In this document: piece after piece, positions 34,079 through 46,276 of the stretch
Position numbering within the stretch: the stretch's first letter is position 1
How the letters are laid out: each line of letters starts with the position of its first letter
Source: Pectobacterium aroidearum
GTDB taxonomy: Bacteria; Pseudomonadota; Gammaproteobacteria; Enterobacterales; Enterobacteriaceae
DNA length: 64,000 nucleotides
Direction of reading: 5' to 3'
Assembly (NCBI RefSeq): GCF_041228105.1
Contig: NZ_CP166097.1
Coordinates: 558,001-622,000, forward strand
Position numbers and translations under genes: made by a program
Notes under the pieces: generated by a model
Told to the model about the DNA's origin: nothing
The model's input: only the letters and a program-made list of their open reading frames with translations
Database searches by the model: none

Positions 34079-35748
34079 TGAGTCGTATGGTTACGCTGTT
34101 CATCGGCGTATGGCTGTTGCTGGCAGGGGCGGCGTGGGCAGCGAATCTGTCGGACATTAAGGTAGACAATGCCTCAGGTCAGGCCACGGTGCGCCTGAGC
34201 TTTAGCGGTCAGCCTATTTATGCTTTTTTCCCGCTGAGTAACCCTGCCAGAGTGGTCATTGATATTCGTCAGACCGGCGTCATTCAAGGCCTGCCGTTGG
34301 ATTTCAGCGGGCAAAACCTGATTAAGCGTGTGCGTACCAGCAATGCGCAGGATGCACAAAGCCTGCGTTTGGTGCTGGATTTGACTCAGGCGGCCAAAAC
34401 GCGAGCGGTGACGCAAAAAGAAGGATCGGGCTACGTTGTGGTTTTCACCATCACCGGTGATAAAGCGAAAACGGTACCAGTCTCAGCGCCTCCGGCTTCG
34501 CGGCAGCAAAATAGCGCACCGGCAGAGCCCGCCAAAAATCCGTTTACCAATAAACCTACCGTGGTCGTTAGTAGCAGTTCGTCATCGACTACCCGCGCGC
34601 CGGTTCGGCAGGGGAATGAACGTGTTGTTGTGGCGATTGATGCTGGTCACGGCGGGCAGGATCCTGGGGCGATTGGCCCGAACGGTCTGAGGGAGAAAAA
34701 TGTCACCATTTCTATCGCCCGTAAGCTACAAGCTTTACTGAATAGCGACCCGGCCTTTAAAGGTGTGCTGACGCGCGACGGCGACTACTTTATTTCCGTC
34801 ATGGGGCGTTCGGACGTGGCGCGCAAGCAGGGTGCGAACCTGTTAGTGTCGATTCACGCGGATGCCGCGCCGAATCGTAATGCCAAAGGCGCCTCCGTTT
34901 GGGTGTTGTCCAACCGCCGTGCGAACAGCGAAATGGCAAACTGGCTGGAACAGCACGAGAAACAGTCTGAACTGTTGGGCGGCGCGGGCGATCTGTTAGC
35001 GAACAGCAGCGCCGATCCTTACCTCAGTCAGGCGGTACTGGATCTGCAATTTGGTCACTCCCAGCGTGTGGGATATGACGTGGCGACGAAAGTACTGCGC
35101 GAACTCCAGCGTGTCGGTGGGCTGCATAAACGACGCCCTGAGCACGCCAGTTTAGGGGTATTGCGTTCGCCGGATATTCCTTCTCTGCTGGTGGAAACCG
35201 GATTTATCAGTAACGTTGCAGAAGAGCGACTGCTGGGCAGTAACGATTATCAGGAAAAAATCGCCAACGCGATTTATCAGGGGCTGAGGGGGTACTTCCA
35301 AACGCACCCGATGCAATCCCTCCCAAAGCAGGAAAGCCGCCCACTACAGTCGGCGGCAAGTGATACTGCAACGTCGAGTGATAACGTCAGCACGGCAAAA
35401 GCAAGTGCGGGCAGCACGCGTCATACCGTTGCGCGTGGCGAAACACTTTCTTCCATTGCGCGGCGTTATGGCGTCAGCCTCGCAGCCATGCGTGATGTGA
35501 ATAAGCTGAATAAGGATATCGTCTGGGTTGGACAGCGCCTGAATATTCCGGCGACAGGGACGAAACAGACGGCATCAACCCCAGCGCCCAAAAAGGCAGC
35601 GCCGGTGAAGCATAAGGTCGTAAAGGGTGATAGCCTGAGTGCGATCGCTGCCCGTTACGGTGTCAGCATGAAAGATATCCAACAGGCGAATAATATGCGT
35701 TCCGGCACGGTACAACTGGGGCAAATGCTGATTATTCCGTCCGCCTGA
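34075..35748 (+). CDS. amiB: N-acetylmuramoyl-L-alanine amidase AmiB
   Basis: Periplasmic zinc amidase of 557 residues that cleaves septal peptidoglycan during daughter-cell separation. Order: signal peptide 1-22 (cleavage after AWA), AMIN domain (about 25-120), a proline/serine linker, Amidase_3 domain (about 180-410) with zinc ligands in DAGHGG, REKN and SIHAD and a catalytic glutamate in VETGF, then two LysM domains (about 440-485 and 510-556). E. coli AmiB is 445 residues with one LysM; the second LysM explains the extra length. It overlaps tsaE by 4 nt and lies ahead of mutL, as in E. coli. Confidence 0.95.
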   Translation: MMSRMVTLFIGVWLLLAGAAWAANLSDIKVDNASGQATVRLSFSGQPIYAFFPLSNPARVVIDIRQTGVIQGLPLDFSGQNLIKRVRTSNAQDAQSLRLVLDLTQAAKTRAVTQKEGSGYVVVFTITGDKAKTVPVSAPPASRQQNSAPAEPAKNPFTNKPTVVVSSSSSSTTRAPVRQGNERVVVAIDAGHGGQDPGAIGPNGLREKNVTISIARKLQALLNSDPAFKGVLTRDGDYFISVMGRSDVARKQGANLLVSIHADAAPNRNAKGASVWVLSNRRANSEMANWLEQHEKQSELLGGAGDLLANSSADPYLSQAVLDLQFGHSQRVGYDVATKVLRELQRVGGLHKRRPEHASLGVLRSPDIPSLLVETGFISNVAEERLLGSNDYQEKIANAIYQGLRGYFQTHPMQSLPKQESRPLQSAASDTATSSDNVSTAKASAGSTRHTVARGETLSSIARRYGVSLAAMRDVNKLNKDIVWVGQRLNIPATGTKQTASTPAPKKAAPVKHKVVKGDSLSAIAARYGVSMKDIQQANNMRSGTVQLGQMLIIPSA

Positions 35749-35799
35749 TGCTTCATGCTGACGATGTCGAGAGATTGAGGATTGTAAGAGGGATACGCC

Positions 35800-37809
35800 A
35801 TGCCGATTCAGGTGTTGCCACCGCAGTTGGCTAACCAGATTGCCGCCGGAGAAGTGGTTGAGCGTCCGGCTTCGGTCGTGAAGGAGCTGGTGGAAAACAG
35901 TCTGGATGCAGGGGCAACTCGGATTGATATCGACATCGAGCGCGGTGGTGCGAAGCTGATTCGTATTCGTGATAATGGCTCGGGCATCGGAAAGGATGAG
36001 TTAACGCTGGCGCTGGCGCGCCATGCGACCAGCAAAATTGCGACGCTCGACGATCTGGAAGCGATCGTCAGCATGGGCTTTCGTGGCGAAGCGCTGGCGA
36101 GTATCAGTTCTGTCTCCCGCTTAACCCTGACATCACGCACCGCTGAACAATCCGAAGCCTGGCAAGCCTATGCCGAAGGGCGCGACATGGCGGTGACGGT
36201 CAAGCCCGCCGCCCATCCTGTTGGCACTACGCTGGAAGTGCTGGATCTGTTTTATAACACGCCCGCCCGCCGCAAATTCATGCGTACCGAGAAAACCGAA
36301 TTCACGCATATTGATGAGGTGGTGCGCCGCATTGCGCTGGCGCGTTTCGATGTCGCGATTACGCTGCATCATAACGGTAAGCTGATACGACAATATCGTG
36401 CGGCACCGGATAAAAGTCAGTATGAACGCCGTTTGGGCAACATCTGCGGGGCGACCTTCCTGCAACATGCGCTGGCGGTCTCCTGGCAACATGGCGATCT
36501 CACCATTCATGGTTGGGTGGCCGATCCGGTTGGCGCTAAACAGCTGCCGGATATGCAGTATTGCTACGTGAACCAGCGCATGATGCGCGATCGGCTCATC
36601 AATCACGCTATCCGACAGGCTTATCAGGATCAGCTTAGCGACGATCAGCAGCCCGCTTATGTATTGTATCTGGAGATCGACCCGCATCAGGTGGATGTCA
36701 ATGTGCATCCCGCCAAGCATGAGGTGCGGTTCCATCAGGCGCGTCTGGTGCATGATTTTATCTATCAGGCGGTGATGTCCGTTTTGCAACAGGCATCCGC
36801 GCCGGGACTCGGCATGACATCGCCGGAGACTGGGAAGCCCGTGCAATGGCAGCAGGAAAATCGTCCTGCTGCTGGCGAAAACCATTTTGCCCAGCCGCCG
36901 CGTACCGATAACTCCCCATCGTATGGCGGGAAAACGCCGCGTGCGGGGCATTCTGGTCAGGCGAAAGAATCTGCTTATTCCGGCTATCAACCGGAGAATC
37001 CGTACCAGAAAAAACAGGGCGATCTGTATAAGGCGTTGTTGCAACCAGCGGATGGCGCGGCAGGTGCGTCAAACCCGTCTGGTGAGCGTATTTCTGTACC
37101 GGCGAATCGCGTTATGCCGCCAGAGGTAGTGGTGCTGTCGACGGCATCACACGATTCCCCCCCAAATCGAACCGCGCCAGATGTTACAACCAGCAGTAGC
37201 AAGCCACGCGCGCCGATTGAGTCGCCGCTGGAAAGCCAATCGAACGGTTTCGGGCGCGTATTGACGGTTTATCCGCCGTGCTACGCGCTGTTGGAGTACC
37301 ATAAGGGGCTGGCGATGCTGTCGCTTTCGGTTGCTGAGCGCCATCTGAAGGCGGTGCAGTTGACGCCGTCGGAAGAGGGGCTGCGGGCGCAGCCGTTATT
37401 GATTCCGCAGCGTCTGACGTTGAGTAAATCTGAGCTGAGCGTGTTGTCTGCACATCACGCCTTGCTGGCGCGTTTTGGTATTGATGTCTTGGTTGAGTCA
37501 CAGCGTGCAACGCTGCGTGCTGTACCTTTACCATTGCGCCAACAAAATTTACAAAACTTGATCTCCGAACTGATAGGCTATCTGGCCAACTATCAGACGG
37601 TTGAGACACAGCAGGTGGAACCTGGTGAATTAGCATCGTGGATGGCAACACGATTGCAGAGTGAGCAGGAAAGCTGGAGCCATTCTCAGGCCATACAATT
37701 ACTGGCGGATGTCGAGCGGCTTTGTCCGCAGTTGGCAAAAACGCCGCCGTCTGAACTTTTATATATGATGGACATCCATGATGCCATCAAGGCTTTAAAG
37801 CATGAGTGA
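35800..37809 (+). CDS. mutL: DNA mismatch repair protein MutL
   Basis: Cytoplasmic GHKL ATPase of 669 residues that links MutS to MutH and UvrD in mismatch repair. N-terminal ATPase motifs are [29 protein letters not shown] and GFRGEAL (about residues 10-100). The middle transducer carries NQRMMRD and the family end-motif [14 protein letters not shown] long disordered linker (about 335-480), rich in proline, serine and glutamine, is followed by the C-terminal dimerisation domain. It is longer than E. coli MutL (615) mainly through this linker. The last 8 nt overlap the start of miaA. Confidence 0.95.
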   Translation: MPIQVLPPQLANQIAAGEVVERPASVVKELVENSLDAGATRIDIDIERGGAKLIRIRDNGSGIGKDELTLALARHATSKIATLDDLEAIVSMGFRGEALASISSVSRLTLTSRTAEQSEAWQAYAEGRDMAVTVKPAAHPVGTTLEVLDLFYNTPARRKFMRTEKTEFTHIDEVVRRIALARFDVAITLHHNGKLIRQYRAAPDKSQYERRLGNICGATFLQHALAVSWQHGDLTIHGWVADPVGAKQLPDMQYCYVNQRMMRDRLINHAIRQAYQDQLSDDQQPAYVLYLEIDPHQVDVNVHPAKHEVRFHQARLVHDFIYQAVMSVLQQASAPGLGMTSPETGKPVQWQQENRPAAGENHFAQPPRTDNSPSYGGKTPRAGHSGQAKESAYSGYQPENPYQKKQGDLYKALLQPADGAAGASNPSGERISVPANRVMPPEVVVLSTASHDSPPNRTAPDVTTSSSKPRAPIESPLESQSNGFGRVLTVYPPCYALLEYHKGLAMLSLSVAERHLKAVQLTPSEEGLRAQPLLIPQRLTLSKSELSVLSAHHALLARFGIDVLVESQRATLRAVPLPLRQQNLQNLISELIGYLANYQTVETQQVEPGELASWMATRLQSEQESWSHSQAIQLLADVERLCPQLAKTPPSELLYMMDIHDAIKALKHE

Positions 37810-38743
37810 TGTAGAAAAAGCGTCGTTGCCGCCTGCCATTTTTATCATGGGGCCAACGGCGTCAGGAAAAACGGCGTTGGCAATGGCGTTAAGAGAATAT
37901 TTGCCGGTAGAGTTGATTAGCGTAGATTCCGCCCTCATTTATAAAGGCATGGATATCGGGACTGCGAAACCGAGTGCGGAAGAGCTGGCATTGGCACCGC
38001 ATCGGTTAATCGACATTCTCGACCCGGCGGAATCTTATTCTGCGGCCGATTTTCGCCGCGATGCGCTACGTGAGATGGCGGAAATTACCGCAGCCGGGCG
38101 CATTCCCCTTCTGGTTGGGGGGACGATGCTGTATTTCAAGGCACTGCTGGAAGGGCTTTCTCCTCTGCCGCCAGCCGATGCTGCCGTGCGCCAGCGCATT
38201 GAAGAACAGGCAAAAGAAGTCGGCTGGGAAGCGATGCATCGGCAGCTTAGTGAGATCGATCCGGTAGCTGCAATTCGGATTCATCCAAATGATCCGCAGA
38301 GACTCTCGCGAGCACTGGAAGTTTTTTTCGTTTCAGGTAACACTTTAACTGAACTGACAAAAACGTCTGGCGACGCGCTGCCCTATCAGGTTCATCAGTT
38401 TGCTATCGCCCCGGCGACACGTGAATTGTTGCATCAGCGAATTGAACAGCGTTTTCACCAGATGTTGGCGGCGGATTTTGAGAGAGAAGCCCGGTTATTA
38501 TTTGCCCGGCAAGACCTTCATACGGATATGCCCTCTATTCGTTGCGTTGGTTATCGCCAGATGTGGTCATATTTATCCGGTGAAATTGATTACGATGAAA
38601 TGGTTTATCGGGGAATTTGTGCGACGCGTCAGCTAGCGAAGCGCCAAATGACCTGGCTACGCGGTTGGGATGATGTCTGCTGGCTGGATAGCGAAAAACC
38701 GACTGAAGCACTGGACAAGGTAATAGAGGTTGTTAGTGCATAG
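37802..38743 (+). CDS. miaA: tRNA dimethylallyltransferase
   Basis: Cytoplasmic enzyme of 313 residues that adds dimethylallyl to N6 of A37 in tRNAs reading UNN codons, the first step toward ms2i6A. The P-loop GPTASGKT is at about residues 17-24; [18 protein letters not shown] and [14 protein letters not shown] follow, with the catalytic aspartate in the former. The C-terminal part shows [11 protein letters not shown] and [13 protein letters not shown], the tRNA-contact region. Length equals E. coli MiaA (316). It overlaps mutL by 8 nt and precedes hfq. Confidence 0.96.
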   Translation: MSDVEKASLPPAIFIMGPTASGKTALAMALREYLPVELISVDSALIYKGMDIGTAKPSAEELALAPHRLIDILDPAESYSAADFRRDALREMAEITAAGRIPLLVGGTMLYFKALLEGLSPLPPADAAVRQRIEEQAKEVGWEAMHRQLSEIDPVAAIRIHPNDPQRLSRALEVFFVSGNTLTELTKTSGDALPYQVHQFAIAPATRELLHQRIEQRFHQMLAADFEREARLLFARQDLHTDMPSIRCVGYRQMWSYLSGEIDYDEMVYRGICATRQLAKRQMTWLRGWDDVCWLDSEKPTEALDKVIEVVSA

Positions 38744-38802
38744 GTTGGGTGATTGTGTACAATCGGTGAGTCTCAGCGTGCAAGTTTTTACACCGTTATT
38801 TT

Positions 38803-38822
38803 AGAGCCGTAGGGCTCTTTGT
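38803..38822 (+). terminator. Weak hairpin between miaA and hfq
   Basis: AGAGCC-GTAG-GGCTCT followed by TTGTT. A small stem with a short, imperfect T-run, likely an attenuating rather than complete terminator in a block that is co-transcribed in E. coli. Confidence 0.4.
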
Positions 38823-38854
38823 TACAAACAACATACAAATAAGGAAAATATAGA

Positions 38855-39154
38855 ATGGCTAAGGGGCAATCTTTGCAAGATCCGTTCTTGAACGCTTTGC
38901 GTCGTGAACGTGTTCCGGTTTCGATTTATTTGGTGAACGGTATTAAGCTGCAAGGTCAGATCGAATCTTTCGATCAGTTCGTGATTTTGTTGAAAAACAC
39001 GGTAAGTCAGATGGTTTATAAGCACGCCATCTCTACAGTTGTTCCCTCTCGTCCTGTATCTCACCATAGCAACAATCCAGGCGGCGGCAGCAATTATCAC
39101 GGTAACAACACGGCGGCTTCGCAGCAGTCGCAGGAAGCTGATGACGCCGAATAA
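38855..39154 (+). CDS. hfq: RNA chaperone Hfq
   Basis: Small hexameric Sm-like protein of 99 residues that pairs small RNAs with mRNAs and controls their stability. The Sm1 motif lies in [29 protein letters not shown] and Sm2 in [15 protein letters not shown] (split here into parts); residues Q8, D9, F42-like and the YKH motif (about 55-57) are present. The C-terminal tail is rich in N, G, S and Q, as in enteric Hfq. It lies between miaA and hflX. RBS is AAGGAAA. E. coli Hfq has 102 residues. Confidence 0.97.
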   Translation: MAKGQSLQDPFLNALRRERVPVSIYLVNGIKLQGQIESFDQFVILLKNTVSQMVYKHAISTVVPSRPVSHHSNNPGGGSNYHGNNTAASQQSQEADDAE

Positions 39155-39248
39155 GGCGTATTGTCAATTCACCACGGCGCGGGAGAGCTGGACGCATCGC
39201 TCGGCTCCTTCGCTGTGGTGTTTTTTGCTCGTTTAAGAGGTTACTCGC

Positions 39249-40529
39249 TTGTTTGACCGTTATGAATCAGGTGAACGGGCCATATTAGTTCATATTTTTT
39301 TCTCGCAAGATAGAGATACTGACGATCTGCTGGAGTTTGAATCTCTGGTTTCTTCTGCCGGTATTGAATCCTTGCAGGTAGTGACTGGTAGCCGTAAGGC
39401 ACCTCACCCCAAGTATTTTGTCGGGGAAGGTAAAGCCGAAGAAATTGCTCATGTAGTCAAAGAAACCGGCGCGTTTGTCGTGCTGTTTGATCATGCGCTT
39501 ACGCCAGCTCAGGAACGTAATCTGGAGCGTTTGTGCGAGTGCCGGGTGATCGATCGTACCGGACTGATTTTAGATATTTTTGCCCAGCGTGCGCGTACTC
39601 ACGAGGGGAAATTACAGGTAGAACTGGCACAGCTGCGCCACCTTGCGACTCGATTGGTTCGCGGCTGGACGCACCTTGAACGCCAGAAAGGCGGTATCGG
39701 TTTGCGTGGCCCGGGTGAAACCCAGCTTGAAACCGACCGTCGTTTATTACGTAACCGTATCACTCAGATACTGTCGCGTCTTGAACGGGTAGAAAAACAG
39801 CGTGAACAGGGACGGCGGTCGCGGGTTCGCGCCGATGTGCCCACCGTGTCGCTGGTGGGCTATACCAATGCGGGTAAATCCACGCTGTTTAACAAGATTA
39901 CATCGGCGGGCGTCTATGCCGCCGATCAGTTATTTGCCACACTGGATCCAACATTGCGTCGCATTGAAGTGGATGATGTCGGTGATACAGTGCTGGCGGA
40001 TACCGTAGGTTTTATCCGGCAGTTGCCCCACGATTTGGTGGCTGCGTTTAAGGCTACATTACAGGAAACACGTCAGGCCTCATTGCTGTTGCACGTTGTT
40101 GATGCCGCCGATCCTCGTCTTGACGAGAACATCGAGGCGGTTAATGACGTACTGGCGGAAATCGAGGCGGATGAAATACCTGCGCTGTTGGTAATGAACA
40201 AGATTGATATGCTGGATGATTTCGTTCCGCGTATCGATCGCAACGAAGAGAATCTACCGGTACGGGTCTGGCTTTCAGCACAGACTGGTGACGGTATTCC
40301 GTTGCTATTTCAGGCATTGACTGAGCGGCTTTCCGGGGAAATCGCACAATATACCTTGCACCTTCCCCCGCAGGCAGGACGCTTGCGTAGTCGTTTTTAC
40401 CAGCTTCAGGCAATAGAAAAAGAATGGATTGAAGAGGATGGGCAAATTGGTCTGGTTATTCGTATGCCGATTGCTGACTGGCGCCGCCTCTGCAAAAAAG
40501 AGCAGGAACTGATGGACTATATTGTCTGA
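39249..40529 (+). CDS. hflX: Ribosome-associated GTPase HflX
   Basis: Cytoplasmic GTPase of 426 residues that rescues stalled or heat-damaged ribosomes by splitting 70S particles. N-terminal nucleotide-binding domain (1-190) with [22 protein letters not shown] and [15 protein letters not shown]-domain with G1 GYTNAGKST (about 204-212), G3 DTVGF and G4 NKID. The start is the TTG at 39249 ([11 protein letters not shown]), which matches the E. coli N-terminus; AAGAGG lies about 10 nt upstream. It sits between hfq and hflK, the E. coli order. Confidence 0.95.
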   Translation: MFDRYESGERAILVHIFFSQDRDTDDLLEFESLVSSAGIESLQVVTGSRKAPHPKYFVGEGKAEEIAHVVKETGAFVVLFDHALTPAQERNLERLCECRVIDRTGLILDIFAQRARTHEGKLQVELAQLRHLATRLVRGWTHLERQKGGIGLRGPGETQLETDRRLLRNRITQILSRLERVEKQREQGRRSRVRADVPTVSLVGYTNAGKSTLFNKITSAGVYAADQLFATLDPTLRRIEVDDVGDTVLADTVGFIRQLPHDLVAAFKATLQETRQASLLLHVVDAADPRLDENIEAVNDVLAEIEADEIPALLVMNKIDMLDDFVPRIDRNEENLPVRVWLSAQTGDGIPLLFQALTERLSGEIAQYTLHLPPQAGRLRSRFYQLQAIEKEWIEEDGQIGLVIRMPIADWRRLCKKEQELMDYIV

Positions 40530-40625
40530 TTTGACTGGCAAAAACAGTCTGAACGGTGAAATAGTCTGACGGACTCTGGGATATTGAACCTGAAGAACAC
40601 CTATCATAAAGAATGGAGCTAAAAC

Positions 40626-41888
40626 ATGGCGTGGAATCAGCCCGGTAATAACGGACAAGACCGCGACCCGTGGGGGAGCAGCAGCAATAATGGCGGCAAC
40701 TCTGGCGGAAATAACAATAAAGGTGGCCGAGATCAGGGGCCGCCGGATCTGGACGACATCTTCCGTAAACTGAGCAAAAAACTCAGCGATCTGGGTGGCG
40801 GAAAAGGTTCTGGCTCAAGCAACAGCGGAAATTCTGGCGGCCCAGCTCTGGGTGGTCGGATCGTCGGTATCGCTGCCGTCGCTGCGGTTGTCATTTGGGC
40901 TGCTACGGGTTTCTATACCATTAAAGAAGCGGAACGCGGTGTCGTAACGCGCTTTGGTAAATTTAGCCATTTGGTTGGGCCTGGTCTTAACTGGAAACCG
41001 ACCTTCATCGACTCTGTTCGCGCAGTGAACGTCGAGTCGGTGCGTGAACTGGCGACGTCGGGCGTGATGTTGACGTCAGACGAGAACGTCGTGCGCGTTG
41101 AAATGAACGTGCAATATCGTGTCACGCAGCCAGAACAATATCTGTTCAGCGTAACCAATGCGGATGACAGCCTGCGTCAGGCCACTGACAGTGCGCTGCG
41201 CGGCGTTATTGGTAAGTACACGATGGACAAAATTTTGACAGAAGGCCGTACCATCGTGCGTACGGATACCCAGCGTGTACTGGAAGAAACCGTTCGTCCG
41301 TACAACATGGGTGTCACGCTGCTGGACGTCAACTTCCAGACCGCGCGTCCGCCGGAGGAAGTGAAAGCTGCGTTTGATGATGCGATTGCCGCACGTGAAA
41401 ACGAACAGCAATATATTCGTGAAGCGGAAGCTTACGCGAACGAAGTGCAGCCGCGTGCTAACGGTCAGGCTCAGCGTATTCTGGAAGAGTCTCGCGCTTA
41501 TAAAACCCGTACCGTTCTGGAAGCTCAGGGTGAAGTTGCCCGTTTCGCCAGAGTTTTACCGGAATATAAAGCCGCGCCGGAAATCACCCGCGAGCGTCTG
41601 TATATCGAAACGATGGAACGCGTGCTGAGCCATACCCGCAAAGTGCTGGTCAATGACAAGGGGGGCAACCTGATGGTGCTGCCGTTGGATCAGATGCTGC
41701 GTGGACAAGGCGGTGAAAATACGCAAAGCAACAGCAATAACAGCAGCGCTAGCCCACTGCGTCTGCCCACTGGCAGCAGCGGTGCAGCGAACAGCAACCA
41801 GACGCGCAGCAGTAACAATGGAAATATCATGGATCAGCGCAGAGCAAATGCGCAGCGTGATGACTTCACTCGAGTAGGGAGAGAATAA
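40626..41888 (+). CDS. hflK: FtsH modulator HflK
   Basis: Inner-membrane SPFH/band-7 protein of 420 residues that forms a large cage with HflC around the FtsH protease and tunes its activity. The N-terminal 75 residues are glycine- and asparagine-rich; one transmembrane helix (about 80-97) follows; then the SPFH domain (about 98-260) with RGVVTRFGKF, and coiled-coil segments (about 255-330). The C-terminal tail is asparagine/serine-rich. Length equals E. coli HflK (419). RBS is TGGAG. hflC starts 3 nt after its stop codon. Confidence 0.95.
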   Translation: MAWNQPGNNGQDRDPWGSSSNNGGNSGGNNNKGGRDQGPPDLDDIFRKLSKKLSDLGGGKGSGSSNSGNSGGPALGGRIVGIAAVAAVVIWAATGFYTIKEAERGVVTRFGKFSHLVGPGLNWKPTFIDSVRAVNVESVRELATSGVMLTSDENVVRVEMNVQYRVTQPEQYLFSVTNADDSLRQATDSALRGVIGKYTMDKILTEGRTIVRTDTQRVLEETVRPYNMGVTLLDVNFQTARPPEEVKAAFDDAIAARENEQQYIREAEAYANEVQPRANGQAQRILEESRAYKTRTVLEAQGEVARFARVLPEYKAAPEITRERLYIETMERVLSHTRKVLVNDKGGNLMVLPLDQMLRGQGGENTQSNSNNSSASPLRLPTGSSGAANSNQTRSSNNGNIMDQRRANAQRDDFTRVGRE

Positions 41889-41891
41889 TCG

Positions 41892-42887
41892 ATGCGTAAG
41901 CCCTTACTATTTATCCTGATCCTGGTACTGATGGTGGTCTATGCGTCACTGTTTGTGGTGCAGGAAGGCCAGCGCGGCATTGTGATGCGCTTTGGCAAAG
42001 TATTGCGTGATGACGAGAATAAGCCGCTGATTTATGCGCCGGGATTGCAGTTCAAGATTCCGTTTATCGACTCAGTGAAAATGCTGGACGCGCGTATCCA
42101 GACGATGGAAAACCAGGCTGACCGCTTTATCACTAAAGAGCAGAAAGACCTGATCGTCGATTCTTACCTTAAATGGCGTATCAGCGATTTCAGCCGCTAC
42201 TATCTGGCAACGGGCGGTGGCGACATTTCTCAGGCTGAAGTGCTGTTGAAACGTAAATTCAGTGACCGTCTGCGTTCTGAGATTGGTCGTCTGGATGTGA
42301 AAGGTATTGTTACCGACTCACGTGGACAACTGATGTCTGACGTGCGTGAAGCGCTGAATACCGGTACGGGTGAAACCACCGAAGCCGATAATGCGATCGC
42401 TTCTGCTGCTGCGCGCGTTGAGAAAGAAACGACGGGCAACGAACCTCACATCAACCCTAACAGCATGGCTGCGCTGGGTATTGAGGTTATCGATGTGCGA
42501 ATTAAGCAAATCAACCTGCCAACAGAAGTGTCTGACGCGATTTACCAGCGTATGCGTGCAGAGCGTGAAGCGGTAGCGCGTCGCCACCGTTCACAAGGTC
42601 AGGAAGAAGCTGAAAAGCTGAAAGCGGCGGCAGACTATGAAGTCACTCGTACGCTGGCTGAAGCTGAACGTCAAGGACGTATCACCCGTGGTGAAGGGGA
42701 TGCCGAAGCGGCGAAACTGTTTGCGAACGCATTCAGTGAAGATCCTGACTTCTACGCTTTTGTTCGTAGCCTGCGCGCGTATGAAAGCAGCTTCAGTAAT
42801 AATCAGGATGTGATGGTTCTCAGCCCGGATAGCGACTTCTTCCGCTACATGAAGTCACCGGATAGCAGCATGGCACCACGCCGCTGA
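41892..42887 (+). CDS. hflC: FtsH modulator HflC
   Basis: Inner-membrane SPFH/band-7 partner of HflK, 331 residues. One N-terminal transmembrane helix (about 5-22), then the SPFH domain with VVQEGQRGIVMRFGK, and a long coiled-coil around RRHRSQGQEEAEKLKAAADYEV. Together with HflK it caps FtsH. E. coli HflC has 334 residues. It is followed by a strong terminator, marking the end of the hfq-hflXKC unit. Confidence 0.95.
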   Translation: MRKPLLFILILVLMVVYASLFVVQEGQRGIVMRFGKVLRDDENKPLIYAPGLQFKIPFIDSVKMLDARIQTMENQADRFITKEQKDLIVDSYLKWRISDFSRYYLATGGGDISQAEVLLKRKFSDRLRSEIGRLDVKGIVTDSRGQLMSDVREALNTGTGETTEADNAIASAAARVEKETTGNEPHINPNSMAALGIEVIDVRIKQINLPTEVSDAIYQRMRAEREAVARRHRSQGQEEAEKLKAAADYEVTRTLAEAERQGRITRGEGDAEAAKLFANAFSEDPDFYAFVRSLRAYESSFSNNQDVMVLSPDSDFFRYMKSPDSSMAPRR

Positions 42888-42912
42888 TAGTCATTAACTG
42901 ACGTTTTTCATC

Positions 42913-42942
42913 AAGCCCGGGTTCTTTCTCGGGCTTTTTTTT
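42913..42942 (+). terminator. Intrinsic terminator after hflC
   Basis: AAGCCCG (42913-42919) pairs with CGGGCTT (42930-42936), followed by a run of T. Classic Rho-independent terminator closing the hfl operon. Confidence 0.85.
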
Positions 42943-43012
42943 GTCATTTGCTGGCAGAGAAATATCCAAAGGCTTGTCCTGCTCAAATCGGATGCAGGAA
43001 AAAGGGGTTGTT

Positions 43013-43213
43013 ATGAATTCAACGATTTGGCTGGCACTTGGGCTGGTTTTGGTGCTCGAAGGATTGGGGCCGCTGCTGTTTCCTCGTCTCTGGCGGCGCA
43101 TGATTTTGGGTATAGCGCAGTTGCCGGATAATGTTTTACGCCGTTTTGGCGGCGGAATAGTTGTTGCTGGGTGCGTGATCTACTACATGTTGCGTAGCCG
43201 GATGGGGAGCTAA
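43013..43213 (+). CDS. yjeT: DUF2065 small membrane protein YjeT
   Basis: Small inner-membrane protein of 66 residues with two hydrophobic helices (about 4-24 and 44-62) separated by a basic loop (FPRLWRRM). This is the YjeT/DUF2065 family, found between hflC and purA in E. coli as well. Its role is unknown. ATG 43013 has AAAGGGG in front. An in-frame start 24 codons upstream is less likely, since it would run into the hflC terminator. Confidence 0.88.
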   Translation: MNSTIWLALGLVLVLEGLGPLLFPRLWRRMILGIAQLPDNVLRRFGGGIVVAGCVIYYMLRSRMGS

Positions 43214-43231
43214 AATTAAGCGGAAAAATGT

Positions 43232-43247
43232 GCGCAATCGTGTGCTA
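43232..43247. promoter_or_regulatory. Candidate PurR operator before purA
   Basis: GCGCAATCGTGTGCTA matches 11 of 16 positions of the PurR consensus ACGCAAACGTTTGCGT and lies 7 bp before the candidate -35 of purA. E. coli purA is PurR-controlled. Moderate by-eye prediction. Confidence 0.4.
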
Positions 43248-43253
43248 AAAGTA

Positions 43254-44611
<1,358 letters not shown>

Positions 44612-44643
44612 TTGCGCCACTCTTAATGGGTGAAGTGCATATG

Positions 44644-44670
44644 AAAAAGGACGGGATTCCCGTCCTTTTT
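44644..44670. terminator. Bidirectional intrinsic terminator, purA / mpl
   Basis: Twelve-base perfect arms AAAAAGGACGGG (44644-44655) and CCCGTCCTTTTT (44659-44670) with a 3-nt loop. A-run on one side and T-run on the other make it work for both purA and the convergent mpl. Confidence 0.9.
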
Positions 44671-44721
44671 GCTATCTACCGTTTAACCGCTGTAGTGTGA
44701 ACAACAACGGTTTCTGACTCG

Positions 44722-46107
44722 TTATTCCTGAGCGTCTTTCATCTTCTGCGCTTTTTTCTTCAGACCATCTAACAGCTTGTTGTGGATGTTGCTAAATCCG
44801 CCGTTGCTCATTACAAGAATATGGTCGCCTGGTTGTGCGGTCTTGACGATGTTTTCTACCAGCGTATCGATATCCGCGCTCCAATGAGCAGGCTGTACGC
44901 AGGCTTCCGCGACTTCGACGACCTGCCACGGAATATGGGCTGGCTGGAAGAGGAAAACTTCATCGGCGCGGCCTAATGACGGTGCCAGCTCATTTTTGCA
45001 CATTCCCAATTTCATGGTGTTTGAACGAGGTTCAAGTACGGCCAAAATACGCGCCGTGCCGCCAACCTTGCTGCGTAGTGCTGACAGCGTCGCCAGAATC
45101 GCAGTCGGGTGATGTGCAAAATCGTCATACACCGTGACGCCATGTTCCGTACCGCGTAATTCAAGGCGACGACGTGCGTTGATAAATCCTCCCAGCGCGC
45201 GGCAGGCATCTGCGGGCAGTACGCCGACATGATGTGCAGCGGCAATGGCCATCAACCCGTTGTGCATATTGTGTTCGCCCACCAGCTTCCAATGAACTTC
45301 ACCGACGAGTTCATTGTTCAGGTAAACCTGATACTGGCTGGCATCAATCGACACTTTCTGTGCACGCCATGTGCCTTCTTCGCCAACCAGTTCCTGCTCG
45401 CTCCAGCATCCCATTCCCATCACCTGTTTGAGGTTAAGGTCGTTGGTTGGCAGAATGATCTTCCCGCTGCCGGGCACTAGTCGCACAAGATGGTGGAACT
45501 GTTTCTGAATGGCTTTCAGATCGTCAAAGATGTCGGCGTGATCGAACTCAAGGTTGTTGAGCACCAGTGTTCTGGGGCAGTAATGTACGAATTTGGAACG
45601 TTTGTCGAAGAACGCACAATCGTATTCATCGGCTTCGAGCACCATGAATGGGCTGTCACCCAACCGTGCTGAAACGGTAAAGTTGCCGGGAACGCCACCG
45701 ATCACAAACCCGGGCTGATAGCCACAATCTTCCAGAATCCAGGTGACCATCCCCGCCGTGGTGGTTTTGCCATGAGTACCCGCAACGGCAATCACCCAGC
45801 GATCGCGTAGTACATGATCATGCAGCCACTGTGGGCCGGAAACATAAGGTAATCCTTGTTCCAGTACGGCTTCGACGCACGGGTTTCCACGCGTCATCGC
45901 ATTGCCGATGATGACCAAATCAGGGGCGGGGGTAAGCTGCGCTGGATCGTAGCCCTGAATCAGCGTGATTCCCTGCTCTTCAAGTAAGGTACTCATGGGA
46001 GGATAAACATTTGCATCTGAGCCCGTGACGTCATGCCCCAGTGAACGAGCAAGCAGGGCAAGGCCACCCATAAAGGTGCCACAGATACCTAAAATATGAA
46101 TACGCAT
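44722..46107 (-). CDS. mpl: UDP-MurNAc:tripeptide ligase (murein recycling)
   Basis: Cytoplasmic Mur-ligase of 461 residues that attaches recovered L-Ala-D-Glu-mDAP to UDP-MurNAc in peptidoglycan recycling. The N-terminal nucleotide fold begins IHILGICGTFMGG, the ATP loop is GTHGKTTTAGM (about 110-120), and DDFAHHPTAI marks the central/C-terminal boundary. Start at ATG 46107 gives MRIHILGICG, as in E. coli Mpl (457); an upstream in-frame ATG at 46140 would add 11 residues. It is divergent from fbp, the same arrangement as in E. coli. Confidence 0.94.
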   Translation of the reverse strand: MRIHILGICGTFMGGLALLARSLGHDVTGSDANVYPPMSTLLEEQGITLIQGYDPAQLTPAPDLVIIGNAMTRGNPCVEAVLEQGLPYVSGPQWLHDHVLRDRWVIAVAGTHGKTTTAGMVTWILEDCGYQPGFVIGGVPGNFTVSARLGDSPFMVLEADEYDCAFFDKRSKFVHYCPRTLVLNNLEFDHADIFDDLKAIQKQFHHLVRLVPGSGKIILPTNDLNLKQVMGMGCWSEQELVGEEGTWRAQKVSIDASQYQVYLNNELVGEVHWKLVGEHNMHNGLMAIAAAHHVGVLPADACRALGGFINARRRLELRGTEHGVTVYDDFAHHPTAILATLSALRSKVGGTARILAVLEPRSNTMKLGMCKNELAPSLGRADEVFLFQPAHIPWQVVEVAEACVQPAHWSADIDTLVENIVKTAQPGDHILVMSNGGFSNIHNKLLDGLKKKAQKMKDAQE

Positions 46108-46276
46108 ACATTTTCCATCTTCACAGTGAGTCTGTGTCACATTCTAACGCTATGAATCCACCATAAGAAATGGATTTGACTAGGTACTCACTTTCTCTTT
46201 GGGCTACACTGCATGCGCAAACGTTGGCGGTGCAGAAATGAAACCGCTTTTCATCCGTAGATTCTGGAATAGTGTT

